Positions 1-8,786 are shown, counted from the first letter of the stretch. The stretch: 64,000 nt of DNA from Paracoccaceae bacterium (GCA_016124615.1 WGNF01000002.1:372001-436000); one strand, 5' to 3'. The notes: generated by a model from the sequence alone, not told the origin. Numbers and translations are program-made.

Positions 1-1268
1 TTCCGTTTTCGTGGAAGAAGCATCGCCGACTGTTCGACGGCTACGTGAAATGGCAGCGCCGCATCGGCTTCAAGCGCCGCATTCCCGATGGCATCACCCC
101 GCATCTGGGCAGCCAGTGGTGGTGCCTGACGCGGCAGACATTGTCGGCGATCCTCGAAGACCCGAAACGCGAGGTTTACGACCGTTACTTCCGCCGGGTC
201 TGGATTCCCGACGAATCCTACTTCCAGACGATGGTGCGGCGCTATTCACGCAACGTGGAAAGCCGGTCGCTGACGCTGTCGAAGTTCGACTTTCAGGGGA
301 AGCCACACATCTTCTACGATGACCACCTGCAGCTCTTGCGGCGGTCTGACTGCTTTGTGGCGCGCAAGATCTGGCCGCATGCCGACCGGCTTTACAAGGT
401 GTTCCTTGCCTCCGACAGCGCGGGAACGGCGCAAACCGAACCGAACCCCGGCAAGATCGACCGTTTGTTCGCCAAGGCGGTAGAACGGCGGACCCGTGGC
501 CGCGCCGGGCTGTACATGCAAAGCCGCTTTCCGAACGAAAACTGGGAAAACGGCCGCACCGCCCAACCCTATTCGGTGTTCGAGGGGTTCAGCGAGATTT
601 TCGAGAACTTCGAGACCTGGCTGGCCAAGGCCGTGGGCGGGCGGGTGCATGGCCATCTTTACGCGCCCGAGCGTGCCCAGTTCGCGGGGGATGAAACGGT
701 CTACAACGGCGCCCTGTCCGACAGCGCGGCGCTGCGCGACTACAACCCCAAGGCCTTCCTGACCAACCTGATCTGGAACACGCGGGGCGAGCGGCAGTGT
801 TTTCAGTTCGGTCCCGGAGATACACAGGATATCGGCCGGTTCCTCGCGCTTGACCCGAATGCGCAGATTTCGGTGATCTCCGGCGCCTGGGCGGTGCCGC
901 TGTTCCGCTCGAACCTCAACTTTTCGGATATCCGCAAGATCGCGGCAAAGCTGCAACGGATCGAGGGGCAACATCTGCACATCCTGCGCTCGCCGCAGTT
1001 GAAGGCGCGGGTCCGGATCTGGACGATGGCCGAGTTTGTCGAAAACCCGATGGAGCCGCTGCAAACCATCATCGACGAGATCGGCGCCCGCGGCATGCGC
1101 CGCCTGTCAGAGGCGCCGCGCATGGTCGATCTGACCGGCTTCGGGCGGTTCCTGCAAAACCTCAAGAACCAGGGGATGCAGCCCGTGCTGATGGGCGACT
1201 TCCCGGCCGGGGATGGCCCGCCGAATTCCAACGCGGCCCGGCGCGGCAAACCCTATCTGGTGAAATGA
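1..1268 (+). CDS. Core-2/I-branching-type beta-1,6-N-acetylglucosaminyltransferase with DUF5928-like C-terminus, 5'-truncated
   Basis: The frame is already open at base 3 and runs without a stop to 1268, so the true start lies outside the window; the GTG at 45 is internal. The visible N-terminal stretch (SWKKHRRLFDGYVKWQRRIG, then GSQWWCLTRQTL and WIPDESYFQTMVRR) matches the C-terminal part of the core-2/I-branching glycosyltransferase fold as found in Rhodobacteraceae. The remaining ~250 residues resemble the DUF5928 domain fused to these enzymes. It probably adds sugars to a surface polysaccharide. The next gene, four bases downstream, is a NodH-like sulfotransferase, so the two may modify the same glycan. 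Family assignment is from recall of motifs; donor and acceptor are unknown. Confidence 0.75.
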   Translation, partial: PFSWKKHRRLFDGYVKWQRRIGFKRRIPDGITPHLGSQWWCLTRQTLSAILEDPKREVYDRYFRRVWIPDESYFQTMVRRYSRNVESRSLTLSKFDFQGKPHIFYDDHLQLLRRSDCFVARKIWPHADRLYKVFLASDSAGTAQTEPNPGKIDRLFAKAVERRTRGRAGLYMQSRFPNENWENGRTAQPYSVFEGFSEIFENFETWLAKAVGGRVHGHLYAPERAQFAGDETVYNGALSDSAALRDYNPKAFLTNLIWNTRGERQCFQFGPGDTQDIGRFLALDPNAQISVISGAWAVPLFRSNLNFSDIRKIAAKLQRIEGQHLHILRSPQLKARVRIWTMAEFVENPMEPLQTIIDEIGARGMRRLSEAPRMVDLTGFGRFLQNLKNQGMQPVLMGDFPAGDGPPNSNAARRGKPYLVK

Positions 1269-1272
1269 GCCC

Positions 1273-2682
1273 GTGACAGAACGACCATTCGACTATTTTG
1301 TCATCCTTGCCGAGATGCGCACGGGCTCCAACCTGCTCGAAGCGACGTTGAACAGCTTTTCCGGCCTCGCCTGCCACGGCGAGGCGTTCAACCCGACCTT
1401 TGTCGGCCACAAGAACAAGACCGACCTGTTCGGCGTCACCTTAGACGCGCGCGAGGCCGATCCGGTCCTGCTGATTCGCCGGATGATCGAACAATCGGAC
1501 GGTTTGCCGGGGTTTCGCTTTTTCCACGATCACGATCCGCGCGTGCTGGTTCACTGCCTCGAAGACCGCCGCTGCGCCAAGCTGATCCTGACGCGCAACC
1601 CGTTGGAAAGCTTCGTATCGCTGAAGATCGCGGGGCAGACCGGACAATGGAAGCTGGGCGACCTGAAGAACCAGAAGACCGCCCGCGCCCGCTTTGACGC
1701 CGCCGATTTCGAACGGCATCTGACGGCGGTGCAGGGCTTTCAACTGCTTGTGCAGCATGCGCTTCAGACCACGGCGCAGACGGCGTTCTACATCGACTAT
1801 GAAGACCTGCACGATCTCGACGTGCTCAACGGTCTCGCCCGCTTTCTGGGGGTCGAGGCGCGGATCGACGCCATCCCCGATGCGCTGAAAAAGCAGAACC
1901 CCGAGGAAATCCGCGACAAGGTCGTGAACCCGGACGAGATGGAACTGGCGCTGGAGGGGCTGGACCGGTTCAACCTGTCGCGTACGCCGAATTTTGAGCC
2001 GCGCCGCGGCCCCGGCGTGCCGAGCCTCGTCGCCGCCAAGGGCGCGCCGCTTTTGTTCATGCCGATCAAGGGCGGGCCAGAGGCGCGGGTGACGGCTTGG
2101 CTGGCCGGGATTGGCGGCGGGCTGACCGAAGGGTTCACCCACAAGGCGCTGCGCCAGTGGCGGCGCAGCCAGCCCAATCACCGCAGCTTCACCGTATTGC
2201 GCCATCCGCTGGCGCGCGCGCATGCCGCGTTCTGCGAGACTCTCGCCAGCGGCCGCCCGGCCGAACTGCGGTTCGCATTGCGCAGGCTTTACAAGGTTCA
2301 CCTGCCGGCGGACCCGGCCGACCCGGCGTATGACCTTTACGCCCATCGCACCGCGTTTCTGGCGTTCCTGAAGTTCCTCAAGGGCAACCTGTCGGCGCAG
2401 ACCAGCGTGAAGGTCGATCCTGCCTGGGCAACGCAAACGGCGGTGCTGCAAGGGTTTGCCACGATCACCGGCCCCGATCTGGTGCTGCGTGAAGATCAGC
2501 TGGCGCCCGGCCTTGCCTTCCTCGCCTCCGAAGTCGGGCTGCCCGCCCTCGCGCCGGGCCCTGAACTGCCGACGGGGCGATACGCCCTCGCCGACGTGTT
2601 CGACGATGAGATCGAGGCCGCCGCGCGCGAGGCCTATCAGCGCGATTACGCCACCTTCGGCTTTGGTGCCTGGCGCCCCTAG
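1273..2682 (+). CDS. NodH-like sulfotransferase, two tandem sulfotransferase-like regions
   Basis: A 469-residue protein starting with GTG four bases after the glycosyltransferase stop, so probably translationally coupled. Near the N-terminus, LAEMRTGSNLLEATLNSF resembles the 5'-phosphosulfate-binding loop of PAPS-dependent carbohydrate sulfotransferases, and LILTRNPLESFVSLKIA resembles the 3'-phosphate-binding motif. In the second half, FMPIKGG and TVLRHPLARAHAAFCETL repeat a similar pattern, as in bacterial Sulfotransfer_2 proteins. The inferred role is transfer of sulfate from PAPS to a surface glycan made with the upstream enzyme. Such proteins are often labelled nodulation protein NodH in this family, but no symbiotic role is implied. 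Confidence 0.75.
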   Translation: MTERPFDYFVILAEMRTGSNLLEATLNSFSGLACHGEAFNPTFVGHKNKTDLFGVTLDAREADPVLLIRRMIEQSDGLPGFRFFHDHDPRVLVHCLEDRRCAKLILTRNPLESFVSLKIAGQTGQWKLGDLKNQKTARARFDAADFERHLTAVQGFQLLVQHALQTTAQTAFYIDYEDLHDLDVLNGLARFLGVEARIDAIPDALKKQNPEEIRDKVVNPDEMELALEGLDRFNLSRTPNFEPRRGPGVPSLVAAKGAPLLFMPIKGGPEARVTAWLAGIGGGLTEGFTHKALRQWRRSQPNHRSFTVLRHPLARAHAAFCETLASGRPAELRFALRRLYKVHLPADPADPAYDLYAHRTAFLAFLKFLKGNLSAQTSVKVDPAWATQTAVLQGFATITGPDLVLREDQLAPGLAFLASEVGLPALAPGPELPTGRYALADVFDDEIEAAAREAYQRDYATFGFGAWRP

Positions 2683-2688
2683 GCGGGG

Positions 2689-3177
2689 TCAGGCCGCCTG
2701 ATGGCTGGATCGCGGCTCGGTCAGGATGGCGTAGAGCTTGGCGGGATCGACGTTGGCGCGCAGCTTGGAACAGGTGCCCGCGTCGCGCATGGTGCGCGAC
2801 ACCAGCGCCAGCGCCTTCAGGTGATCCACCCCGGCATCCTTCGGCGCGAACAGCGCAAACACCAGATCGACGGGCTGGCGGTCGACCGACTCGAAGTCCA
2901 TCGGCCGTTCCAGCCGCACGAAAATGCCGACGATGCTGTCGAGCGACTCGATGCGGGCGTGGGGCAGCGCGATGCCGTGGCCGACGCCGGTCGGCCCCAG
3001 GCTTTCGCGTTCCTGCAGGCCGTCGAAGGCGGTGCCGCCTTCGACGCCGTAGGCCGAGGCCGCGACCTCGGCAATTTCCTGGAACAGGCGCTTCTTGCTC
3101 GTGAGCTGCCCGATCACCTTCACGGCGCCCGGTTTCAGAATGCTGGAAAGGTCCATAGGCTGCTCACTGTCCGTCAC
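2689..3177 (-). CDS. ptsN: PTS IIA-like nitrogen-regulatory protein PtsN (EIIA-Ntr)
   Basis: A single EIIA-Ntr domain of 162 residues. The phosphorylatable histidine is in GVGHGIALPHARIE (His73 from the GTG at 3177). In this family, PtsN receives phosphate through PtsP and NPr and modulates potassium, nitrogen and carbon regulation instead of transporting sugar. Start choice is open: the GTG at 3177 has only a weak ribosome-binding site, while the ATG at 3156 gives the usual MDLSSIL N-terminus. It is the last gene of the kdsD–lpt–rpoN–hpf block, 14 bases after hpf. The ends of ptsN and the preceding plus-strand gene are only 6 bases apart. Confidence 0.93.
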   Translation of the reverse strand: MTDSEQPMDLSSILKPGAVKVIGQLTSKKRLFQEIAEVAASAYGVEGGTAFDGLQERESLGPTGVGHGIALPHARIESLDSIVGIFVRLERPMDFESVDRQPVDLVFALFAPKDAGVDHLKALALVSRTMRDAGTCSKLRANVDPAKLYAILTEPRSSHQAA

Positions 3178-3191
3178 GCCCGTTCGGGCGG

Positions 3192-3767
3192 TTATTTCGT
3201 GTTCAGCGGGTCGACCCAGCCGATGTTGCCATCGTCCCGGCGGTAGACCACGTTGACGCCGCTGTGCTTCTCGTTGCGAAACACCAGAACGCGCGCCCCT
3301 GCCAGTTCCATCTGCATGACCGCCTCGCCGACCGACAGCGATGGGATCTTGGTCTCCATCTCGGCGATGATCAACGGCTGCAGACTTTCCGGCTCGGCGC
3401 CATCCGGTCCCTCAGATGACGCGAGGATATAGGACGAGGCCTCCTGGAATTCAACCGGTTCGGCGCGGACGTGCTGATGGTCGCGCAACCGACGCTTGTA
3501 GCGGCGCAACTGCTTGTCCATCTTCTCGCGGCAGCCTTCGAAAGCGGCATAGACCTCGGTCGCATGCCCGCGCGCGCTGACGCTGAGCCCGGTCGACAGA
3601 TGCACTGTGCTTTCGCAGATGTACTCATGCGCGGCGCGCGAAAAGACCACCATCGCGTCGGTCGGACGCTGGGAATATTTTGTGACAGTCTCGTCAAGCT
3701 CGGATTTGACATGGGTTTGCAATGCATCGCCGATGTCGATCTGCCGTCCGCTGATCTGGTACCGCAT
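3192..3767 (-). CDS. hpf: Long-form ribosome hibernation promoting factor (HPF/RaiA family)
   Basis: The protein starts MRYQISGRQIDIGDALQTHV, the typical HPF N-terminal domain, followed after ~110 residues by a C-terminal domain (KIPSLSVGEAVMQMELAG...VLVFRNEKHSGVNVVYRRDDGNIGW). Having both domains makes it the long form (191 residues), which in other bacteria dimerises 70S ribosomes into inactive 100S particles in stationary phase. A longer frame opens at 3869, but AGGAGG sits 4 bases before the ATG at 3767, so I place the start there. A gap of about 110 bases separates it from rpoN and may hold its own promoter. It is followed closely by ptsN. Confidence 0.93.
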   Translation of the reverse strand: MRYQISGRQIDIGDALQTHVKSELDETVTKYSQRPTDAMVVFSRAAHEYICESTVHLSTGLSVSARGHATEVYAAFEGCREKMDKQLRRYKRRLRDHQHVRAEPVEFQEASSYILASSEGPDGAEPESLQPLIIAEMETKIPSLSVGEAVMQMELAGARVLVFRNEKHSGVNVVYRRDDGNIGWVDPLNTK

Positions 3768-3875
3768 CATGCCTCCTCTAGGTCGTGCGGATCGGTGGCC
3801 TTGCAACGCAAGGGGCCGATCCCATTGAGTTTTCGGAAGATGCCATGCGTTCGAGGTGGAGCCTGGCAAGGTCTG

Positions 3876-5135
3876 TCAATCCTTGCGGCGACGGCGCTCT
3901 GAAGAGGATGGTATCCGCATGCATCCCCTGTATTTGGCGACCGTTCGCCGTGAAATGTCAACGCCATCGTGGCGCAACTTGTCACAAATCCGGGCGTCCG
4001 ACAGTGGCCGCCCGGCTGGTTCGGCGTCGATCAGCCGCCGGATCGCCCACTGGATCGCGTAGCTGGAGACGTCGTTTCCGTCCGGGCCGGGCAGGGAGGA
4101 CGAGAAGAACAGCGAAAGCGGATAGAGCACGCCGTCCGCCAGCAGGGCCTTGCCGGCGACCGCGCGTCCCAGTGTCGCGGGATGGACGGCCAGCGCCTCG
4201 GCCATCTGCTGGCGGCTCATCGGTGCCAGATGCTCGGGGCCAAGCGCGAAGAACCGGCTTTGATCGTGCACCAGACGCTCACCGATTCGCAGCAGGGTAC
4301 GGCCGCGCATCCGGACCGCGCGCACCAGCGCGGTGGCGCGTCCGTGGGCCGCCTGGATGAAGGGATCGGATTTGCCCGCCACCATCTTGACCAGGCTGGT
4401 ATCCAGCGCGACCACCGGCACCGCGCGCCGCCCCAACCGGGCCCGAAGCGCGCCTGACCCGTCGCGATCCACGATCAGATCGGGTGTCAGCGGCGCGGCG
4501 GGGGCCTCGGCTTCGGGCACCGGGCGGGTGCGCAGTTGGCGTAAAGCGCCGCCGATGCGCTGCACCTCGGCCTCGGGCAGGCCGAGCGCGCGGGACAGGT
4601 CGGCCCAGCGTTTTTCGGCGAACAGCGGCAGCAGGCGCACGACCCGGTCTGCCATGTAGCGCTCCAGCCCATGCTCGCACAGTTGCAGCGCCAGACATTC
4701 CTGCAGGTTGCGCGCGCCGACCCCGGTCGGCTCGCAGCGTTGCAGCACCGTCAGCGCCTCGGCAACATCGGCCCGGTCCAGCGATGTTGCCGAGGCGACG
4801 TCCTCGACACTGGAATCGAAATAGCCGTCGTCGCGCACCTCGCCCGTCAGGTAAAGCGCGATGGCGCGCAGGTTGGGCGGCAGCACCATAAGCCCGATCT
4901 GCTGGCGCAGCGATTCACCCAGCGACGGCAGCGCCGCCACCGTTTCCAGCGCAAAGTCATAGGCCGACCGATCCGCCCGCGCGACCCGCAGGAACGGGTT
5001 TTCGCCCGCCTCGCGCTCGATCTCCTGGGTCAGGTCGGTCGCGGTCATGCGCAGGATCTGCAACGACTGCTGCATCCCCGGCGTCAGCGCCACCCCGGTG
5101 CGCAGCGACGGACGCAGAGAGGGGCGCAGGCTCAT
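3876..5135 (-). CDS. rpoN: RNA polymerase sigma-54 factor
   Basis: A 419-residue sigma-54. Region I is recognisable (LTPGMQQSLQILRM, EIEREAGENPFL), then the core-binding region, then the DNA-binding end with the RpoN box SRRTVAKYRG at residues 395-404 followed by IPSS. It is short beside the E. coli protein (~477), consistent with a reduced acidic region II, as in Rhodobacter homologues. Sigma-54 directs transcription from -24/-12 promoters with activators of the NtrC/NifA type. It lies directly behind lptB (15-base gap), the widespread lptB–rpoN–hpf–ptsN order. Rhodobacter species may carry several rpoN copies; this is the one in the ancestral locus. Confidence 0.95.
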   Translation of the reverse strand: MSLRPSLRPSLRTGVALTPGMQQSLQILRMTATDLTQEIEREAGENPFLRVARADRSAYDFALETVAALPSLGESLRQQIGLMVLPPNLRAIALYLTGEVRDDGYFDSSVEDVASATSLDRADVAEALTVLQRCEPTGVGARNLQECLALQLCEHGLERYMADRVVRLLPLFAEKRWADLSRALGLPEAEVQRIGGALRQLRTRPVPEAEAPAAPLTPDLIVDRDGSGALRARLGRRAVPVVALDTSLVKMVAGKSDPFIQAAHGRATALVRAVRMRGRTLLRIGERLVHDQSRFFALGPEHLAPMSRQQMAEALAVHPATLGRAVAGKALLADGVLYPLSLFFSSSLPGPDGNDVSSYAIQWAIRRLIDAEPAGRPLSDARICDKLRHDGVDISRRTVAKYRGCMRIPSSSERRRRKD

Positions 5136-5150
5136 CGCGTGCCCCGCCGT

Positions 5151-5912
5151 CTAGAAGATGCGGAAGTTCTGCCCGAGGTAAACCCGACGGACGTTTTCAT
5201 CGCGGATGACCTCGTCGGCGGTGCCGCTCATCAGCACGCGGCCCTCATGCAGGATATAGGCCCGGTCGACGATTTCCAGCGTTTCGCGCACGTTGTGGTC
5301 GGTGATCAGGATGCCGATGCCCCGGCTTTTCAGGTCATGCACCAGATGCCGGATTTCCCCCACCGCGATCGGATCGACGCCGGCGAAGGGTTCATCCAGC
5401 ATCAGGTATTTCGGGTCGGCGGCCAGACAGCGCGCAATCTCCACCCGCCGCCGCTCGCCGCCCGACAGCGACAGGGCGGGGGCGCGCCGCAGGTGGGTGA
5501 TGGAGAAATCGCTGAGCAATTCCTCCAGCCGCTCGCGCCGTTTGTGGCGGTGCGGCTCGGTGATTTCCAGCACGGCGAGGATGTTGTCCTCGACCGAGAG
5601 GCCGCGGAAGATCGAGACCTCTTGCGGCAGGTAGCCGATGCCAAGCCGGGCCCGCCGATACATCGGCAGCCCCGTCACCTCGCGCCCGTCGATCATCACC
5701 TGCCCGCTTTCCGGCGTCACCAGCCCGGCGATGGCGTAAAAGCAGGTCGTCTTGCCCGACCCGTTGGGGCCGAGCAGCGCGACAACTTCGCCGCGATCCA
5801 GCCGCATCGACATGTCGCGGATCACCGGGCGCTTGGAATAGCTCTTGCGCAGGTTGATAACCCGCAGGCCGCCGCTGCCGCCCGTCACTGTCAGGTCAGG
5901 CGGCGGTGTCAT
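5151..5912 (-). CDS. lptB: LPS export ABC transporter ATPase LptB
   Basis: A 253-residue ABC ATPase with Walker A GPNGSGKTT (residues 48-56), signature LSGGERRRVEIARCL, Walker B YLMLDEPFAGVDP and switch histidine ITDHNVRE. The sequence PQEVSIFRGLSVEDNI in the Q-loop region is characteristic of LptB. In the inner membrane LptB2FG uses ATP to extract LPS and pass it to LptC and LptA; LptF and LptG are not in the window. Its ATG overlaps the lptA stop by four bases, so the two are translationally coupled. rpoN follows. Confidence 0.96.
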   Translation of the reverse strand: MTPPPDLTVTGGSGGLRVINLRKSYSKRPVIRDMSMRLDRGEVVALLGPNGSGKTTCFYAIAGLVTPESGQVMIDGREVTGLPMYRRARLGIGYLPQEVSIFRGLSVEDNILAVLEITEPHRHKRRERLEELLSDFSITHLRRAPALSLSGGERRRVEIARCLAADPKYLMLDEPFAGVDPIAVGEIRHLVHDLKSRGIGILITDHNVRETLEIVDRAYILHEGRVLMSGTADEVIRDENVRRVYLGQNFRIF

Positions 5913-6442
5913 GGCGAGGCGGGCTGCGCGGGGGCGGGGTGAAAGACGGTTTGCACCCGCCCTTCCATCTGGCCGGTACCGCTTTTCAGGTCGATGTCCA
6001 GCGTCTGGCCCGACATTGCGCTTTGCCCCTGCGTCAGCAGCACATCGCCGGTCATCACCACCCGGCCGTCGTCGATGGTGTAGATGGCCTGCTTCGCCTC
6101 GGCCGCCTCGCCGCCGCTGGTGAAGGTCACGTCGCCGGTTGCGACCATGCGCGAGATACGGCCCTTAGCCTCGGTCGTACCTTTGTCGTATTCCACCCGA
6201 ACCTCATCCGCCGCCAAACGGATCTGGCCCTGCCCGACGATGACATGGCCGCTGAACACCGCCGAGCCATCGGTCTGGTTGACCTTCAGTTGATCGGCGG
6301 TCACCTGCACCGGCAGGGTCGGGTCCTGCTTCAGCCCGCTGAAGGCCACCTGGGTGCCCTGTGCAGCCGCCACGAAGGGCAACGCCGCAATCAGCAGCGT
6401 GGCGAGGATCGGTCGGATCAAACGCGGCATCGAGTCCCTCAT
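5909..6442 (-). CDS. lptA: LPS transport periplasmic protein LptA (OstA-like)
   Basis: A 177-residue protein with an N-terminal signal peptide (hydrophobic ILATLLIAALPFVAAA, cleavage after about residue 27) and one OstA/LptA beta-jellyroll domain with repeated beta strands (VQVTADQLKVNQTDGSAVFSG, IRLAADEVRVEY, ARISRMVATGDVTF). LptA forms the periplasmic bridge that carries LPS from LptC to LptD. It overlaps lptC (6439-6442) and lptB (5909-5912) by four bases each. The start at 6442 could instead be the ATG four codons later; both give a good signal peptide. Confidence 0.93.
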   Translation of the reverse strand: MRDSMPRLIRPILATLLIAALPFVAAAQGTQVAFSGLKQDPTLPVQVTADQLKVNQTDGSAVFSGHVIVGQGQIRLAADEVRVEYDKGTTEAKGRISRMVATGDVTFTSGGEAAEAKQAIYTIDDGRVVMTGDVLLTQGQSAMSGQTLDIDLKSGTGQMEGRVQTVFHPAPAQPASP

Positions 6443-7047
6443 TGTCCGGGCTGGTATACCAGCTTCACATCGCCGTTGAAAACCAGAACATATTCGGCCT
6501 TGTTCACGGCATCGGGTGCCAGCGTCATCGCCGTGGCCGTCAGCGTGACCATCGGCCCGGTGGCCGTGACACCGCCCGTCGCCTCGACCCGCGCCTCGTT
6601 CAGCGACGAGGTCAGATGCGCGGTCTGGATGTGGTAATCAGCAGAGGTGTCCAGCTTCACGTCGCCGGTAAAGGTCACCCGGTTCGCGGGCGTGTCGATC
6701 TCGCCGGTGGCCGACCGCATTTCCGCCGATGATCCACCCTGCGAGTTCATCCGCGCGGTCAGGTCCACGGCGGTCGCGTGGCCCGGTTGGTCCGGGACCG
6801 GCCGCACCAGCGCGGCGGTTACCGCGATGGCGCTGCCGTCCGGTGTCACGCCGGAATAGCTGGGGTTCGTGATGCGCGAGTCGCGCGCCAGCGCGTTCAC
6901 GTCGACCTTGGCATAAGGAATGGCGCGCGACGGGTCGATGGTGCGCGCCACAAGGAACATCGTCGACAGGATCGCCAGCGCCGCCAGCGGCAGCAGGATT
7001 TTCAGCCAGAAGACAAGGCGTGAATAGGCGTTGTCGCGCCCGCCCAT
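6439..7047 (-). CDS. lptC: LPS export protein LptC
   Basis: A 202-residue bitopic protein: short cytoplasmic N-terminus, one membrane anchor (LVFWLKILLPLAALAILSTMFLVA, about residues 10-33) and a periplasmic LptC/OstA-like beta domain containing FTGDVKLDTS and LTSSLNEARVEATGGV. LptC receives LPS from LptB2FG and hands it to LptA. It starts 4 bases after kdsD stops and overlaps lptA. Sequence conservation in LptC is low, so context carries much of the assignment. Confidence 0.92.
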   Translation of the reverse strand: MGGRDNAYSRLVFWLKILLPLAALAILSTMFLVARTIDPSRAIPYAKVDVNALARDSRITNPSYSGVTPDGSAIAVTAALVRPVPDQPGHATAVDLTARMNSQGGSSAEMRSATGEIDTPANRVTFTGDVKLDTSADYHIQTAHLTSSLNEARVEATGGVTATGPMVTLTATAMTLAPDAVNKAEYVLVFNGDVKLVYQPGQ

Positions 7048-7051
7048 CGTG

Positions 7052-8050
7052 TCACACTACCCCGGCGCGCAGGCAGTCGTGGATGTGCAAAATCCCCACA
7101 GCCGCCCGGCTGCCTGCCGGGTCCACCACGAAAAGGCAGGTGATCTTCTTCTCGTTCATCAGCGCCACCGCCGTTTCGGCCAATGCGGCCGGGCCGATGG
7201 TGCGCGGGCTTTGCGTCATGACCTGCACGGCGGTCAGATCGAGCAGCCCGGCCATATGCCGACGCAAGTCGCCATCGGTGATGATGCCGACCAGATCGCC
7301 GCCCGCGTCGGTGACGCCGACCACACCGAAACCCTTCTGGCTGATCGTCAGCAGCACCTCGCCCATCGGCGTCGCTTCGGTCACCAGCGGCAGCGCCGTG
7401 GCCCGGTGCATCAGGTCACCCACCTTGGCCAGCCGCGCGCCCAGCTTGCCGCCAGGGTGAAACTGGCGGAAATCTTCGGGCGTGAACTGCCGGTGTTCCA
7501 TCAGCGCCACGGCCAGCGCATCGCCCAGGGCCAGCGTCATGGTGGTCGATGTCGTCGGCACGATCCCCGTGCCGCAAGCCTCGGGCGCGGGTGGCAACAG
7601 GATCGCCACATCCGACTGGCGCAGAAGGGTCGAGCCCTCGCGGCTCGCCACGCCGATCATCGCGATGCCGAAGCGGCGGGTATAGGCGATGATGTCGGCC
7701 AGTTCCGGCGTCTCGCCCGAGTTTGACAGCACCAGCACCACATCGCCCTTGGCCAGCATCCCCAGATCGCCGTGGCTCGCCTCGGCAGGATGCACGAAAT
7801 GCGCGGGCGTCCCGGTCGAGGTCAGCGTGGCCGCAATCTTGCGGGCGATATGGCCGGATTTTCCCATGCCCGACACGATCACCCGGCCGGGGGCGTCCAG
7901 GATCACCTGCACCGCCTCGGCAAAGCTGTCGCCAAGGCTGCCCGCCAGCAACGTCAGCGCCCCCGCCTCGGCCGTGATGACGCGGCGGGCGGTGTCGAGA
8001 AAGGTGGATTTGTCGGGCATTGGCTGTGGCACGGAAAACATGACCATCAC
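7052..8050 (-). CDS. kdsD: D-arabinose-5-phosphate isomerase KdsD (KpsF/GutQ family)
   Basis: An N-terminal SIS domain (VSGMGKSGHIARKIAATLTS, LSNSGETPELADII) is followed by two CBS domains (VGDLMHRATALPLV; AVQVMTQSPRTI, with ITDGDLRRHM between). This is the full domain order of KdsD/KpsF. The enzyme interconverts ribulose-5-phosphate and arabinose-5-phosphate, the first step of Kdo synthesis for LPS. The start is uncertain: GTG 8050, ATG 8047, ATG 8041 and ATG 8020 are in frame and none has a clear ribosome-binding site. It heads the lptCAB–rpoN block; kdsC, which sits next to kdsD in E. coli, is absent here. Confidence 0.93.
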   Translation of the reverse strand: MMVMFSVPQPMPDKSTFLDTARRVITAEAGALTLLAGSLGDSFAEAVQVILDAPGRVIVSGMGKSGHIARKIAATLTSTGTPAHFVHPAEASHGDLGMLAKGDVVLVLSNSGETPELADIIAYTRRFGIAMIGVASREGSTLLRQSDVAILLPPAPEACGTGIVPTTSTTMTLALGDALAVALMEHRQFTPEDFRQFHPGGKLGARLAKVGDLMHRATALPLVTEATPMGEVLLTISQKGFGVVGVTDAGGDLVGIITDGDLRRHMAGLLDLTAVQVMTQSPRTIGPAALAETAVALMNEKKITCLFVVDPAGSRAAVGILHIHDCLRAGVV

Positions 8051-8125
8051 TTAGGCACTGCCGGGCAGAAAGTCATCATCCCGCCCGCAAATGCAAGCGC
8101 AACGCGGTGTCGCACGGTTGCGGCC

Positions 8126-8740
8126 TCAGTGGTGGAAGATGTCGTTGGTGTCGTCCAGCCCCATCAGGTCCAGCGCGGCCCGCATCGGCAGGAAATCAAA
8201 ACAGGCCTGCGCCATCGCCACCCGGCCTTCGCGTTCCAGCCGCCGGTCCAGTTCCGCCTTCAGCCGGTGCAGGTAAAGCACGTCCGACGCGGCATAGTCG
8301 ATCTGCGCCTCGGTCAGCTCTTCGGCGCCCCAGTCGCTGGTCTGCTGCTGCTTGGACACATCGACGCCGACCAGATCCTGCAGCAGGTATTTCAGCCCGT
8401 GCCGGTCGGTGAAGGTACGGATCAGCTTGGACGCGATCTTGGTGCAATAGACCGGCGCGGTGACAACGCCAAAGGCGTTCTGCAGCGCCGCGATGTCAAA
8501 CCGGGCGAAGTGAAAGAGCTTCAGCACCTTCGGGTCGGCCAGCATGCGTTCGAGGTTGGGCGCGCTTTTCTGGCCACGCGCGATCTGCACCAGATGCGCG
8601 TGCCCGTCACCGGCCGACAGTTGCACCACGCAGAGTCGGTCGCGGTGCGGCAGCAGGCCCATCGTCTCGGTGTCGATGGCCACCACGGGGCCAAGGCTCA
8701 GGCCGTCGGGCAGGTCGCCCTTGTACAGATGGTTGGTCAT
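8126..8740 (-). CDS. Ribonuclease D-like 3'-5' exonuclease, catalytic domain only
   Basis: A 204-residue DEDD-type exonuclease. Motif I is VAIDTETMGL, motif II is FHFARFDIAALQ, and motif III is IDYAASDVLYLHRL with the catalytic Tyr-x3-Asp. It lacks the HRDC domains of E. coli RNase D, which is usual for the short alphaproteobacterial type. The likely role is 3' trimming of tRNA precursors or small RNAs. A longer frame exists, but AAAGGAG lies 7 bases before the ATG at 8740, fixing the start. It precedes kdsD on the same strand after a gap of about 75 bases. Confidence 0.88.
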   Translation of the reverse strand: MTNHLYKGDLPDGLSLGPVVAIDTETMGLLPHRDRLCVVQLSAGDGHAHLVQIARGQKSAPNLERMLADPKVLKLFHFARFDIAALQNAFGVVTAPVYCTKIASKLIRTFTDRHGLKYLLQDLVGVDVSKQQQTSDWGAEELTEAQIDYAASDVLYLHRLKAELDRRLEREGRVAMAQACFDFLPMRAALDLMGLDDTNDIFHH

Positions 8741-8786
8741 CGCGGTCTCCTTTGGGCTGACCTTCTGGCGGGCGCGGGCCATGCCG

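Noticed and set aside
45..1268. GTG at 45 as the real start of the first gene
   Set aside because: The frame is open to the window edge and the residues before it (SWKKHRRLFDGY) fit the glycosyltransferase family, so the gene is truncated by the window.
3874..3879. TTGACA on the minus strand overlapping the rpoN stop codon, as a -35 for hpf
   Set aside because: No acceptable -10 hexamer is found 16-18 bases downstream (CCTCGA, CTCGAA), so I did not list a promoter, though the 110-base gap could hold one.
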